A stretch of DNA of 64,000 nt, taken from Streptantibioticus cattleyicolor NRRL 8057 = DSM 46488 (GTDB lineage Bacteria > Actinomycetota > Actinomycetes > Streptomycetales > Streptomycetaceae). The position numbers were made by a program, and so were the translations under genes. Within the stretch, counting starts at the first letter, position 1, and every line of letters begins with the position of its first letter. The stretch spans positions 3,968,001 to 4,032,000 of the forward strand of contig NC_017586.1 of NCBI RefSeq assembly GCF_000240165.1, given 5' to 3'. This document shows, piece after piece, positions 28,495-37,801 of the stretch. The notes below the pieces were generated by a model. That model was not told the origin of the DNA and did not search any database. It was given only the letters and a program-made list of their open reading frames with translations.

Positions 28495-30057
28495 ATGCCC
28501 GCGTCCACCCGGTTCGACCACCACGACACCGTCTACGACTACGTGATCGTCGGCGGCGGCACCGCGGGGTCGGTGATCGCCTCCCGGCTGACCGAGGACC
28601 CCGCCGTGCGGGTGGCCGTGATCGAGGGCGGACCGTCGGACGTGGACCGCCCCGAGGTGCTCACCCTGCGGCGCTGGCTCGGACTGCTCGGCGGCGAGCT
28701 GGACTACGACTACCCCACCACCGAACAGCCGCGCGGCAACTCCCACATCCGGCACAGCCGGGCCCGGGTACTCGGCGGCTGCTCCTCGCACAACACGCTG
28801 ATCAGCTTCAAGCCGCTGCCGTCGGACTGGGCGGAGTGGGTGGCCGCCGGCGCCGACGGGTGGGACGCGCAGGCCATGGAGCCCTACTTCACCAAGCTGC
28901 GCAACAACATCGTCCCGGTGGACGAGAAGGACCGCAACGCCATCGCCCGCGACTTCGTGGACGCCGCCCAGCAGGCGCTCGGCGTACCGCGCGTCGAGGG
29001 GTTCAACGCCCGCCCGTTCCACGAGGGCGTCGGCTTCTTCGACCTGGCCTACCACCCCGAGGACAACAAGCGCTCCTCCGCCTCGGTGGCCTACCTCCAC
29101 CCGTTCCTGGACCGCCCCAACCTCCACATCATGCTGGAGACCTGGGCCGGCCGGCTGGAGATGGACGGCAACCGGGCCACCGGGGTGCGGGTACGCACCA
29201 AGGACGGCGAGGAGCTGCTGATCGAGGCCACCCGCGAGGTGGTGGTCTGCGCCGGCGCGGTGGACACCCCGAGGCTGCTGCTCCACTCCGGCATCGGCCC
29301 CAAGGAGGACCTGTCGGAGCTGGGCATCCCCGTGGTGCACGACCTGCCCGGGGTCGGGGAGAACCTGCTCGACCACCCCGAGTCGGTGATCGTCTGGGAG
29401 ACCGACGGGCCGATCCCGGAGAACTCCGCGATGGACTCCGACGCCGGGCTCTTCGTCCGCCGTGACCCCGCCTCGCCCGGCCCCGACCTGATGTTCCACT
29501 TCTACCAGATCCCGTTCACCGACAACCCCGAACGCCTCGGCTACCTCAAGCCCGAGCACGGGGTGTCGATGACCCCCAACATCCCCAAGCCGCGCAGTCG
29601 CGGCCGGCTCTACCTGACCAGCGCCGACCCCTCCGTCAAACCGGCCCTGGACTTCCGCTACTTCACCGACCCCGAGGACTACGACGCCCGCACCCTGGTC
29701 GACGGCATCCGCATCGCCCGCGAGATCGCCCGCACCCAGCCGCTGGCCGGCTGGCTGGGGCGCGAGGTCTGCCCCGGACCGGAGGTCACCTCGGACGAGG
29801 AGCTGTCGGAGTACGCCCGCAAGGTGGCGCACACCGTCTACCACCCGGCCGGCACCTGCCGCATCGGCGCCGCCGACGACGAACTCGCCGTCGTCGACCC
29901 GAGGTTGAGGATTCGCGGCCTGGAGGGCGTCCGCATCGCCGACGCCTCGGTCTTCCCGACCATCCCGTCCGTCAACCCCATGATCGGCGTACTGATGGTG
30001 GGGGAGAAGGCCGCCGAGATGATCGCCGCCGACCAGCAGGACGGTGACGCCGCATGA
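28495..30057 (+). CDS. betA: GMC oxidoreductase, choline dehydrogenase/oxidase type
   Basis: This 520-residue FAD enzyme probably oxidises choline to betaine aldehyde. It has the FAD-binding [17 protein letters not shown] near residue 15, the GMC signature region around [12 protein letters not shown] (about 88-99), and the C-terminal active site [14 protein letters not shown] followed by [22 protein letters not shown] 28495 follows CGAGGAG. It overlaps the downstream ABC ATPase gene by ATGA. Substrate is inferred from the neighbours; choline oxidase is an equally possible name. Confidence 0.88.
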   Translation: MPASTRFDHHDTVYDYVIVGGGTAGSVIASRLTEDPAVRVAVIEGGPSDVDRPEVLTLRRWLGLLGGELDYDYPTTEQPRGNSHIRHSRARVLGGCSSHNTLISFKPLPSDWAEWVAAGADGWDAQAMEPYFTKLRNNIVPVDEKDRNAIARDFVDAAQQALGVPRVEGFNARPFHEGVGFFDLAYHPEDNKRSSASVAYLHPFLDRPNLHIMLETWAGRLEMDGNRATGVRVRTKDGEELLIEATREVVVCAGAVDTPRLLLHSGIGPKEDLSELGIPVVHDLPGVGENLLDHPESVIVWETDGPIPENSAMDSDAGLFVRRDPASPGPDLMFHFYQIPFTDNPERLGYLKPEHGVSMTPNIPKPRSRGRLYLTSADPSVKPALDFRYFTDPEDYDARTLVDGIRIAREIARTQPLAGWLGREVCPGPEVTSDEELSEYARKVAHTVYHPAGTCRIGAADDELAVVDPRLRIRGLEGVRIADASVFPTIPSVNPMIGVLMVGEKAAEMIAADQQDGDAA

Positions 30058-31151
30058 CCGCCGTGAGCGCCGCCACCGCCACCGCCCCCGACGCGCCGCT
30101 GCGCCGCCGTCCGCCGAGCACCCCGGTCTTCCAGGTACGCGACCTGTGGAAGGTCTTCGGCCCCAAGGCCGACCGGGTGCCCGGCTCCCCGGAGGCCGAC
30201 CTCGACGCCGCCGAACTGCGCCGCCGCACCGGCTGCACGGTGGCCGTCCGCGACGTGTCGTTCGACGTCCACCCCGGCGAGGTCTTCGTCGTGATGGGGC
30301 TGTCCGGCTCGGGCAAGTCCACCCTGGTGCGCTGCCTGACCCGGCTGATCGAGCCGACCGACGGACGGATCGCCATCGACGGCGAGGACGTCCGCGGCAT
30401 GGACCGCGGCACCCTGCGGCAACTGCGCCGGCACCGGGCCGCCATGGTCTTCCAGCACTTCGGGCTGCTGCCGCACCGCACCGTGCTGGACAACGTCGCC
30501 TACGGCCTGGAGATCCAGGGCCGGGGCCGCTCCGAACGGCGCCGCAGGGCCGCCGAGATGGTGGCCAAGGTGGGCCTGGCCGGGCTGGAGGGACGCCGCC
30601 CCGGCCAGCTCTCCGGCGGCCAGCAGCAGCGCGTCGGCCTCGCCCGGGCGCTCGCCGCCGACCCCGAAGTCCTCCTGTTCGACGAGCCGTTCAGCGCCCT
30701 CGACCCGCTCATCCGCCGCGACATGCAGGAAGAGGTCGTCCGCCTGCACCGCGAGGAGGGGCGCACCATGGTCTTCATCACCCACGACCTGTCCGAGGCG
30801 CTGCGCATCGGCGACCGGATCGCCCTGATGCGCGACGGCCGCATCGTGCAGTGCGGCACCCCCGAGGAGATCGTCGGCTCCCCGGCCGACGACTACGTCC
30901 GCGACTTCGTCCGCGACGTGCCGCGCGAACAGGTCCTCACGGTACGCAACGCGATGCGCCCGGTCCGCGACGGCGAGGCCGGATCCGGCCCGGCGCTCGC
31001 CCCCGGCACGCTGGTGCGCGACGCCATCGAGTCGGTCGCCCGCACCGGCCTCCCCGCCCGGGTCGTCGAGGAGGGCCGCTGCCTGGGCGTGGTCGACCAC
31101 GCCACGCTGCTGGCCGTGGTGGCCGGCGTCGCCGGGAGGGCCGCCGCATGA
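30054..31151 (+). CDS. Glycine betaine/proline ABC transporter ATPase (ProV/OpuAA-like)
   Basis: This 365-residue ATPase has Walker [10 protein letters not shown] (about residues 81-89), signature LSGGQQQR, Walker B VLLFDEP and H-loop FITHD. As in ProV/OpuAA, an N-terminal extension of about 50 residues precedes the ABC fold. The C-terminal 80 residues hold only one short CBS-like segment rather than the tandem CBS ionic-strength sensor. It overlaps the GMC gene upstream and the permease downstream (ATGA each). Confidence 0.93.
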   Translation: MTAVSAATATAPDAPLRRRPPSTPVFQVRDLWKVFGPKADRVPGSPEADLDAAELRRRTGCTVAVRDVSFDVHPGEVFVVMGLSGSGKSTLVRCLTRLIEPTDGRIAIDGEDVRGMDRGTLRQLRRHRAAMVFQHFGLLPHRTVLDNVAYGLEIQGRGRSERRRRAAEMVAKVGLAGLEGRRPGQLSGGQQQRVGLARALAADPEVLLFDEPFSALDPLIRRDMQEEVVRLHREEGRTMVFITHDLSEALRIGDRIALMRDGRIVQCGTPEEIVGSPADDYVRDFVRDVPREQVLTVRNAMRPVRDGEAGSGPALAPGTLVRDAIESVARTGLPARVVEEGRCLGVVDHATLLAVVAGVAGRAAA

Positions 31152-33127
31152 CCACGCTGACCGCCCTCCCCCGGCAGACCACCGGGCTCCGACATACCGT
31201 GCTGCGCCACCCGGCCTCCCGCAAACTCGCCGTGATCGCCGTCCTCGCGGCGGCCGTCACCGGCACCGGGCTCGCCCTCGGCGGCCCCTCCTGGACCGCC
31301 GGCGCCTGGCCGCACGCGCTCACCGTCGACGTCTCGCACCCGCTGAAGGCGGCCAGCGACTGGATCGTCGACAACCGCGACACCCACCCGCTCTTCCTCT
31401 ACTTCTTCGGCTGGATCAGCTACGCCGTGGTGGAGTCGGTGCGCGCCGTCTACCTGCTGCTGCTCGCCCTCGGCTGGGCCGGGGTCACGGTCGCCGCCGG
31501 GCTGCTGTCGTGGCGGGTGGCCGGGGTACGGGTCGCGGTCACCGCGGTGGTCTCCTTCGCGGTGTGCGGGGCGCTGGGCATGTGGGTGCCGACCATGCAG
31601 ACGCTGGCGCTGATGGTGGTCGCGGTGGCCGCCTCGGTGGCGGTCGGCGCGCTGCTGGGGCTGGCCGGCGGGGTCTCCGACACCGCGTTCCGGGCGCTGC
31701 GGCCGGTGCTGGACACCATGCAGGTGCTGCCCGCCTTCGCCTATCTGCTGCCGGTGGTGCTGGTCTTCGGCATCGGGGTGCCCGCCGCGGTGCTGGCCAC
31801 CGTGGTCTACGCGGCCCCGCCGATGGCCCGGCTCACCGCGCTCGGGCTGCGCGGCGCCGACCCCGGCGTGCTGGAGGCGGTCACCTCGCTGGGCGCCACC
31901 GCCCGGCAGCGCCTGCTGACCGCCCGGCTGCCGCTGGCCCGCCGGGAACTGCTGCTCGGCCTCAACCAGACGATCATGATGGCGCTCTCCATGGCCGTGA
32001 TCGCCTCGGTGATCGGCGCCGGCGGCCTCGGCGACCGGGTCTACCAGGCGCTGTCCACCGTGGACGTGGGCAACGCGCTCGCCGCGGGCATCCCGATCGT
32101 GCTGCTCGCGGTCGTCCTGGACCGCACCACCGCCGCCGCCGGCCACCGTACCGAACGCGGCACGTCCGGCCGGCGCGCCCTGCTCACCGCGCTCGCCGCG
32201 CTGGCCGCCACCGTCCTGGCCGCCCTCGCCGGGCGCCTGGCGCACTCCGCCGTCTGGCCCGACGCCTGGCACCTGGCCATCGCCGCGCCCGTCAACGACG
32301 CGGTGAACTGGATGACCGGCCACCTGTACTCCGGCGTCCCGGTGATCGGCGGCACCGCCGACTGGGCGGCCGGCTTCACCTCCTGGGTGCTCGACCCGCT
32401 GCGTTCCGGGCTGCAAGGGCTGCCGTGGTGGTCGGTGCTGCTGATCACCGGCGCCCTCGCCTGGCTGATCGGCACCTGGCGCACCGCGCTGACCGCGGTA
32501 GCCGCGCTGGCCGTCATCGGCGTGCTGGGCGTGTGGGACCTGTCGATGGACACGCTCTCCCAGGTGCTCGCCGCCGTCGCGGTGACGCTGGTGGTCGGGG
32601 TGGCCGTCGGCATCGCGGCGACCCGCAGCAAGCGGCTGGACGCGGCGCTGCGTCCGGTGCTGGACGTCTTCCAGACCATGCCGCAGTTCGTCTACCTGAT
32701 CCCGGTGGTCGCGCTCTTCGGCGCGGGCCGGGCCCCGGCGGTCGCCGCCGCCGTGGTCTACGCGCTCCCCGCGGTGGTACGGATCACCGCGCAGGGCGTC
32801 AAGCAGGTCGACCCCGGCGTGCTGGAGGCGGCGCGGTCGCTCGGCGCCACCCCGGGACAGCGCCTGCGGCAGGTCCAACTCCCGCTCGCCAGGCCCGCGT
32901 TGCTGCTCGCCGTCAACCAGGGCGTGGTCCTCGTGCTGGCCGTCGTCATCATCGGCGGCATGGTCGGCGGCGGCGCCCTCGGCTACAACGTCGTCTTCGG
33001 CCTCGCCCAGGGCGACCTGGCCACCGGCCTGGTGGCGGGGGCGGCCATCGTCTGCCTGGGGCTGGCGCTGGACCGGGTGACGCAGCCGGCGCCCGGTGCG
33101 TCGTCCGCCGAGCGGAAGGGGCGCTGA
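31148..33127 (+). CDS. Glycine betaine ABC permease, two fused permease domains
   Basis: This 659-residue protein contains two consecutive BPD_transp_1 domains. The cytoplasmic EAA loops are repeated: [20 protein letters not shown] near residue 240 and [20 protein letters not shown] near residue 560. ProW-type permeases usually carry one such domain of 280-350 residues, so this is a tandem duplication in one chain that could form the whole membrane pore with an ATPase dimer. Each half is preceded by a periplasm-facing segment with an SDWIVDN or NDAVNWM start. Confidence 0.92.
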   Translation: MTTLTALPRQTTGLRHTVLRHPASRKLAVIAVLAAAVTGTGLALGGPSWTAGAWPHALTVDVSHPLKAASDWIVDNRDTHPLFLYFFGWISYAVVESVRAVYLLLLALGWAGVTVAAGLLSWRVAGVRVAVTAVVSFAVCGALGMWVPTMQTLALMVVAVAASVAVGALLGLAGGVSDTAFRALRPVLDTMQVLPAFAYLLPVVLVFGIGVPAAVLATVVYAAPPMARLTALGLRGADPGVLEAVTSLGATARQRLLTARLPLARRELLLGLNQTIMMALSMAVIASVIGAGGLGDRVYQALSTVDVGNALAAGIPIVLLAVVLDRTTAAAGHRTERGTSGRRALLTALAALAATVLAALAGRLAHSAVWPDAWHLAIAAPVNDAVNWMTGHLYSGVPVIGGTADWAAGFTSWVLDPLRSGLQGLPWWSVLLITGALAWLIGTWRTALTAVAALAVIGVLGVWDLSMDTLSQVLAAVAVTLVVGVAVGIAATRSKRLDAALRPVLDVFQTMPQFVYLIPVVALFGAGRAPAVAAAVVYALPAVVRITAQGVKQVDPGVLEAARSLGATPGQRLRQVQLPLARPALLLAVNQGVVLVLAVVIIGGMVGGGALGYNVVFGLAQGDLATGLVAGAAIVCLGLALDRVTQPAPGASSAERKGR

Positions 33128-33129
33128 CC

Positions 33130-34098
33130 ATGAGGACCGCCACCAAGCTCACCGCCGCCGTGCTCGCCGCCGTCGCGGTCGCCACCGCGAGCGGCTGCGG
33201 CGCCGCCGACATGACCAAGCAGGCCTCCCCCTACGCCGCCGCCCAGGGCGCCCACTCCGTCACGCTCTCCGTGCAGTCGTGGGTGGGTTCCCAGGCCAAC
33301 GTGGCCGTGGCGAGCTACCTGCTGGAGCACGAACTCGGCTACCACGTCGACACCGTCCAGGTCGACGAGGTCCCCGCCTGGGACGCGCTCAGCCAGGGCC
33401 GCGTCGACGCCATCCTGGAGGACTGGGGCCACCCCGACCAGGAGAAGCGGTACGTCGACGACAAGCACACCATCGTCCCCGCCGGCGCCGAAGGGGTCAC
33501 CGGTCACATCGGCTGGTGGGTACCGAAGTACTTCGCCGACCAGCACCCCGACGTCCTCGACTGGCACAACCTCGACAAGTACGCCGCACTGCTGCGCACC
33601 TCCGAGAGCGGCGCCGAGGGCCAACTCCTGGACGGCTCGCCCAGCTACGTCACCAACGACAAGGCGCTGGTGAAGAACCTCCACCTGGACTACCAGCCGG
33701 TCTTCGCCGGCTCCGAGGCGGCCCAGATCACCCAGCTCAAGCAGTACGCCAAGGAGAAGAAGCCGTTCCTCACCTACTGGTACGAACCCCAGTGGCTCTT
33801 CAATGAGATCCCGTTCGAGGAGGTGAAACTGCCGCCCCACACCCCCGCCTGTGACCGCAAGGCCCCCGAGGACATCGACTGCGCCTACCCCACCACCGCG
33901 CTGCGCAAGTACCTCAACGCGGGCTTCGCCCGGCACGGCGGCAAGGCGGCGCGGTTCCTGGAGAACTTCCACTGGACCAAGGAGCAGCAGAACGAGGTGG
34001 CCCAGCTCATCGCGGAGCGGAAGCTGTCGCCGGACGAGGCGGCGAAGCGGTGGGTGGAGTCACACCGTTCGGTGTGGAGGGCGTGGATTCCGCGTTAG
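33130..34098 (+). CDS. Glycine betaine-binding lipoprotein (OpuAC family)
   Basis: This 322-residue substrate-binding protein has a lipoprotein signal peptide with lipobox ASGC (Cys near residue 24). The OpuAC fold is indicated by LSVQSWVGSQANVAVASYL, ILEDWGHPD, TGHIGWWVPKYF and FLTYWYEPQWLF. Its tryptophans and tyrosines would supply the aromatic cage for the trimethylammonium group. ATG 33130 lies 2 bp after the permease stop. It completes the uptake system. Confidence 0.93.
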   Translation: MRTATKLTAAVLAAVAVATASGCGAADMTKQASPYAAAQGAHSVTLSVQSWVGSQANVAVASYLLEHELGYHVDTVQVDEVPAWDALSQGRVDAILEDWGHPDQEKRYVDDKHTIVPAGAEGVTGHIGWWVPKYFADQHPDVLDWHNLDKYAALLRTSESGAEGQLLDGSPSYVTNDKALVKNLHLDYQPVFAGSEAAQITQLKQYAKEKKPFLTYWYEPQWLFNEIPFEEVKLPPHTPACDRKAPEDIDCAYPTTALRKYLNAGFARHGGKAARFLENFHWTKEQQNEVAQLIAERKLSPDEAAKRWVESHRSVWRAWIPR

Positions 34099-34129
34099 GC
34101 ATTGGGGCAGGCCCACCCGGCGTGGTGTG

Positions 34130-34531
34130 ATGGCGGCCGTGAGCCGAGCCGTCGAGGAGACCAACCGCCGGATGCTGAGGGCCCGGGACGCCATGGACCG
34201 CGCGTACGCGCAGCCCTTGGACGTCCCGGCCCTGGCCCGGATCGCCCACGTGTCCCCGGCGCATTTCGCCCGCACCTTCCGCGCCACGTTCGGCGAGACC
34301 CCGCACCGCTACCTCCAGCGCCGCCGGGTGGAACGCGCGATGTTCCTGCTGCGGGAGACCGACCGCGGCGTCACCGACATCTGCTTCGAGGTCGGCTTCG
34401 GCAGCCCGGGGACGTTCAGCCGGACCTTCCGCGACATCGTCGGCCGCTCGCCGCGCGAATACCGGAAGGAATCGGTGCCCATCCGCGTGCCGACCTGCTT
34501 CGCCATGGCCTGGACCCGGCCGAGCGGCTGA
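34130..34531 (+). CDS. AraC-type HTH regulator, DNA-binding domain only
   Basis: This 133-residue protein consists almost entirely of the AraC/XylS double HTH: LDVPALARIAHVSPAHFART for the first helix-turn-helix and VTDICFEVGFGSPGTFSRTF for the second. No ligand-binding domain is present. In actinobacteria such short AraC proteins are often paired with a VOC/glyoxalase gene, as here (34604). ATG 34130 is chosen; no strong ribosome site is visible. Confidence 0.88.
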   Translation: MAAVSRAVEETNRRMLRARDAMDRAYAQPLDVPALARIAHVSPAHFARTFRATFGETPHRYLQRRRVERAMFLLRETDRGVTDICFEVGFGSPGTFSRTFRDIVGRSPREYRKESVPIRVPTCFAMAWTRPSG

Positions 34532-34603
34532 GCGCGAACACCCCTCGCGCATCGAGCAGTTCTGGATAAGTTTCCGCGCCGCCCGCCCCGTAGCGTTACC
34601 CCC

Positions 34604-35011
34604 ATGTTCAACACCATCACGCACTCGCAGATATACGTCCTCGACCAGGACGAGGCCCTCGACTTCTACGTCGGCAAGCTCGGTCTGGAGGTCGCCGCCG
34701 ACGTCGACCTCGGCTTCATGCGCTGGCTGACCGTCCGCGTCCCCGGCGAGGAGCGCGAGATCCTGCTGGAGAAGCCGGGCCCGCCCGCGTGCTCCGAGGA
34801 GACCGCCGCGCAGATCCGCGACCTGGTGACCAAGGGCGCGATGGGCGGCTGGGTCATCCTCCGCACCGACGACTGCCGCAAGACCTACGAGACGCTGCTG
34901 GCCAAGGGCGTGGAGTTCACCGAGGAGCCGACCGAGCGGCCGTACGGGATCGACTGCGGGCTGCGGGACCCGTTCGGGAACCGGCTGAGGATCGGCCAGC
35001 CGAAGGGCTGA
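34604..35011 (+). CDS. VOC (glyoxalase-fold) family protein
   Basis: This 135-residue protein has the paired beta-alpha-beta-beta-beta modules of the vicinal oxygen chelate fold (YVLDQDEALDFYVGKLGLEV; GLRDPFGNRLRI at the end). Metal-ligand candidates are His near residue 7 and Glu near 50. It could be a glyoxalase, dioxygenase or resistance protein; the substrate is unknown. The AraC gene just upstream is its likely regulator. Confidence 0.88.
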   Translation: MFNTITHSQIYVLDQDEALDFYVGKLGLEVAADVDLGFMRWLTVRVPGEEREILLEKPGPPACSEETAAQIRDLVTKGAMGGWVILRTDDCRKTYETLLAKGVEFTEEPTERPYGIDCGLRDPFGNRLRIGQPKG

Positions 35012-35102
35012 GCGCCGGGGCGAGGGCGGCACGGAATTGACCTGGCTGCGGGACGGTCAAGTGGACCACGCGGCCGGTCCACCCGCTCCGTACGCTGAGG
35101 CC

Positions 35103-35603
35103 ATGACCACGACGCCCTCCCACGACACCACCGACCCCCTCGTCCCCGCCCCGCCCCGCCGGCTCGACCTCGGCAAGCACGCCCCCGACTTCTACGAGGC
35201 GATGTCCGCCCTCCACAAGGCGGCCTCCACGGGCCTCGACCCGGTGATCGAGGAACTGGTCAAGATCCGCGCCTCCCAGCTCAACGGCTGCGCCTTCTGC
35301 GTCGACAAGCACACCCACGAGGCCCGCCGCATCGGCCTGCCCGAGCAGAAGCTCTACGCCATACCCGTCTGGCGCGAAACCCCCTTCTTCACCGCCCGCG
35401 AACGCGCCGCCCTCGCCCTCGCCGAAGCCGTCACCCACCTCGACCCCCACCACGGCGTCCCCGACCCCGTCTACGACGAAGCCGCCCGCCTCTTCCCCGA
35501 ACCCGAACTCACCCGCCTCATCGCCATGTGCGTCACCATCAACGCCTGGAACCGCATCGGCGTGACGTGCCGGATGTCGCCGGGGCGGCGTAGGGAGGGG
35601 TGA
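35103..35603 (+). CDS. Carboxymuconolactone decarboxylase/AhpD-like protein
   Basis: This 166-residue protein carries the AhpD-type redox motif: a Glu in EELVKIRASQLNGC, then CAFCVDKHTHEAR (Cys-x-x-Cys-x-x-x-His). Such proteins are alkylhydroperoxidase-like thiol peroxidases or reductants. ATG 35103 gives the family length. The last codons (RMSPGRRREG) may be a slightly extended tail. The next gene starts 2 bp after its stop. Confidence 0.9.
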   Translation: MTTTPSHDTTDPLVPAPPRRLDLGKHAPDFYEAMSALHKAASTGLDPVIEELVKIRASQLNGCAFCVDKHTHEARRIGLPEQKLYAIPVWRETPFFTARERAALALAEAVTHLDPHHGVPDPVYDEAARLFPEPELTRLIAMCVTINAWNRIGVTCRMSPGRRREG

Positions 35604-35604
35604 G

Positions 35605-36189
35605 GTGAGGTCACGCCGACGACGCGATCGCACGGTTCCCACGAGTGCGGTGGTTGCTGCGTTCTCCTTGCTGACCGCCGGTTGCGGCGGCGCGGCGGAT
35701 CACCCCGGGAGGGCGGCGGGGCCACGGGCCGACGCCGCCCACGCCCGGGCGGGTTTGGCGGCGGTACTGGACCGGACCTTCGGGGCGATTCGTCCACCGC
35801 TCCGGTACAAGGAGTCGTCCCCGACCGTGACCCGGCTGAACAACGTGCTGGGGCGTCCCGACGGGACGGCCGTGCTGGCTCAGGACCGGTACGTCATGAC
35901 GAAGGTGTCGCAGGCCAAGCGCGGCGCCTTGCTGGGTGTGGTGGAGCGGAGCTGGAAGCGGTTCGGTTACCGCATCGAGTCCGTCAACCCGAGCAAGATC
36001 GTTCCCGCGATCTTCGCCGTGACGCCGGACGGGTACGGCGTGAACATCCAGGTCGGCGTGGAGGGAAACGTGTCGTTCGAGGTGGGCAGCCCGTCGTTCC
36101 CGTACTCCGAGGATTCCGAGGCCTACGACAGCGGCGGGCTGGAGCCGGACACGATGCCGGACGTGGACGATCCCTTCTGGTCGCGGTGA
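35605..36189 (+). CDS. Putative lipoprotein of unknown function
   Basis: This 194-residue protein has an Arg-rich N-terminus, a short hydrophobic stretch and lipobox LTAGC (Cys near residue 27), so it is probably anchored outside the membrane. The mature part has mixed alpha/beta composition and an acidic tail (DVDDPFWSR). It starts at GTG 35605, nearly touching the AhpD-like gene, and is followed by another unknown gene. Confidence 0.7.
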   Translation: MRSRRRRDRTVPTSAVVAAFSLLTAGCGGAADHPGRAAGPRADAAHARAGLAAVLDRTFGAIRPPLRYKESSPTVTRLNNVLGRPDGTAVLAQDRYVMTKVSQAKRGALLGVVERSWKRFGYRIESVNPSKIVPAIFAVTPDGYGVNIQVGVEGNVSFEVGSPSFPYSEDSEAYDSGGLEPDTMPDVDDPFWSR

Positions 36190-36229
36190 GAGGGGTCGTC
36201 GCCCGGCCCGGCCCTGGGTACGGCCGGTC

Positions 36230-36799
36230 GTGAGTTTCTGGATTCGGACGGGTTCGCCGGAGGCCCGGGACGTCCCCGGCGTCGTGGACAACATGGCGGA
36301 AGCCGTGGCGGAGATGTACCCGGTCGACACCGAGCGCCTGGTCCTGTCGTGGAACGGTGTGCCGGTGTCGCTGGTGTACTGCGAGGACGTGCAGGTCATG
36401 GTGGACGACATCGCCATGATGCTGGCGAGGCTGGCGGAGCGGCCGGACGCGCCGGTGTACGTTCGCTGGGGGCCGTCCGCGTTCCAGGCGGAGTGGCGGA
36501 TCGCCCGGGACGGCACCGACCTGGTCGTCGACTCCCGCTGGGAGATCGTCGACCACGGCCCCGAGGACCTGCTGAGCGCCCGCGCCCGGCTGGTGGTACC
36601 GGAGGCGGATTTCCGCGAGGAATGGCTGAAGGTGTTGCGGCTCCTCGTGGACGACATCACCGCGCGGTCCGTCGCCATGGAGGACACGCTCATTTTCGAC
36701 CAGGTCCGCGCGGTCCTGGCACCGGCCAGGAGGTGGGGCGTTCAGAACACCGCGTCCGCCAGCCGGTCGATCTGGTCGGCATCCGACGACCAGCAGTAG
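36230..36799 (+). CDS. Hypothetical protein
   Basis: This 189-residue protein is not recognised. It has no signal peptide and contains Trp-rich conserved-looking strands (VYVRWGPSAFQAEWRI, WEIVDHGPEDLL). It looks cytosolic. Its last 58 nt overlap the 3' end of the convergent LLM gene, so the C-terminal residues (ASRSIWSASDDQQ) may be read-through past an original end. The start is GTG 36230. Confidence 0.6.
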   Translation: MSFWIRTGSPEARDVPGVVDNMAEAVAEMYPVDTERLVLSWNGVPVSLVYCEDVQVMVDDIAMMLARLAERPDAPVYVRWGPSAFQAEWRIARDGTDLVVDSRWEIVDHGPEDLLSARARLVVPEADFREEWLKVLRLLVDDITARSVAMEDTLIFDQVRAVLAPARRWGVQNTASASRSIWSASDDQQ

Positions 36800-37593
36800 A
36801 GCATGACCTCGTCCGCGCCGATGGCGAAGAAGGCGTCGGTGGTTTCGCGGATGCGCTCGGGGGTGGTGAGAAGGCCCTCGGCCATGTGGCCGGCGCGGCC
36901 GGTGAAGGCGTAGTAGTCGCGGATGTTGTGCCGGGCGTGGGCCAGGGTGCCGGCCGGGCCGAGGGCGACGTTCAGTTGGGCGACGAGGCGGGGGCGGCCG
37001 GGCCGGGCGTGTTTTTCCCAGGCGGCCTCGACGTCGCGGAAGAGGCCGGTCATGAGGTGGGGCGGCAGGGCGGCGCCGAGGAAGCCGTCGCCGAAGCGGG
37101 CGACGCGTTCGAGCGCGGCGGGGGCGAAGCCGCCGAAGAGGACTTCGGGGCCGCCGGGCGTCGCGGGGCGCGGGCCGATGGGGCCGACGCCGTCCCCGTA
37201 CGGCTCGCCGGACCAGACGCGGCGCAGCAGGGCCATCTGCCCGTCGAGGCGGCGTCCCCGGCGGTGGATGTCGACGCCCGCGGCCAGGCAGTCGTCCTCC
37301 CGGCCGCCGACACCGATGCCGAGCGTGAAACGGCCGCCGGAGATACGGTCGAGGGTCGCGGTCTGCTTGGCCAGCATCGCCGTGTTGTGCACCGGCGCGA
37401 TCAGCACCTCGGTCTGGACGCGGATACGGGACGTGGCACCGGCGAGACCCGCCAGCGTGACGAGCGGTTCGGGGTTGCCGTACACGAGCCGGTCCAGCAG
37501 CCCGAGGGTGCTGAACGGTCCCGCGTCGGCACGCCGTGCCCAGCTCAGCAGCGCGGCGGGGTCGTCGATGGGGAGGCCGAGGCCGATCTTCAT
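36742..37593 (-). CDS. LLM-class flavin/F420-dependent oxidoreductase
   Basis: This 283-residue protein has the luciferase-like monooxygenase TIM-barrel pattern: MKIGLGLPIDDPAAL at the N-terminus, TSRIRVQTEVLIAPVHN, LDRISGGRFTLGIGVGGRED (the F420/FMN phosphate-binding segment) and LFGGFAPAALERVARFGDG. ATG 37593 gives the standard start. Substrate unknown; F420 use is likely in Streptomyces but not proven. Confidence 0.9.
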   Translation of the reverse strand: MKIGLGLPIDDPAALLSWARRADAGPFSTLGLLDRLVYGNPEPLVTLAGLAGATSRIRVQTEVLIAPVHNTAMLAKQTATLDRISGGRFTLGIGVGGREDDCLAAGVDIHRRGRRLDGQMALLRRVWSGEPYGDGVGPIGPRPATPGGPEVLFGGFAPAALERVARFGDGFLGAALPPHLMTGLFRDVEAAWEKHARPGRPRLVAQLNVALGPAGTLAHARHNIRDYYAFTGRAGHMAEGLLTTPERIRETTDAFFAIGADEVMLYCWSSDADQIDRLADAVF

Positions 37594-37801
37594 GGGGAGG
37601 ATCCTCGGGAGGGCATGCCAGATTAAGGTGCCGCCCCTCCATGGCTCCGCGCGACGTCGCGCGGGCTCGCTCCCGTTCTGCGGCTGTGGTTCGAGAGAGC
37701 GTGATCGTCGAAGTGCGGCGACGGTAGCGTGCCGCGTGCGGACCGGGCAACGGGGTTTCGACACGGGGTGGTGCCGTCCGCCCCGGGCCCGGTGCGGACG
37801 G

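Noticed and set aside
30044-33127. 1027-codon frame that would fuse sequence antiphase to the ABC ATPase with the permease
   Set aside because: The first 370 codons are an Arg/Pro-rich shadow of the ATPase gene; the permease starts at ATG 31148.
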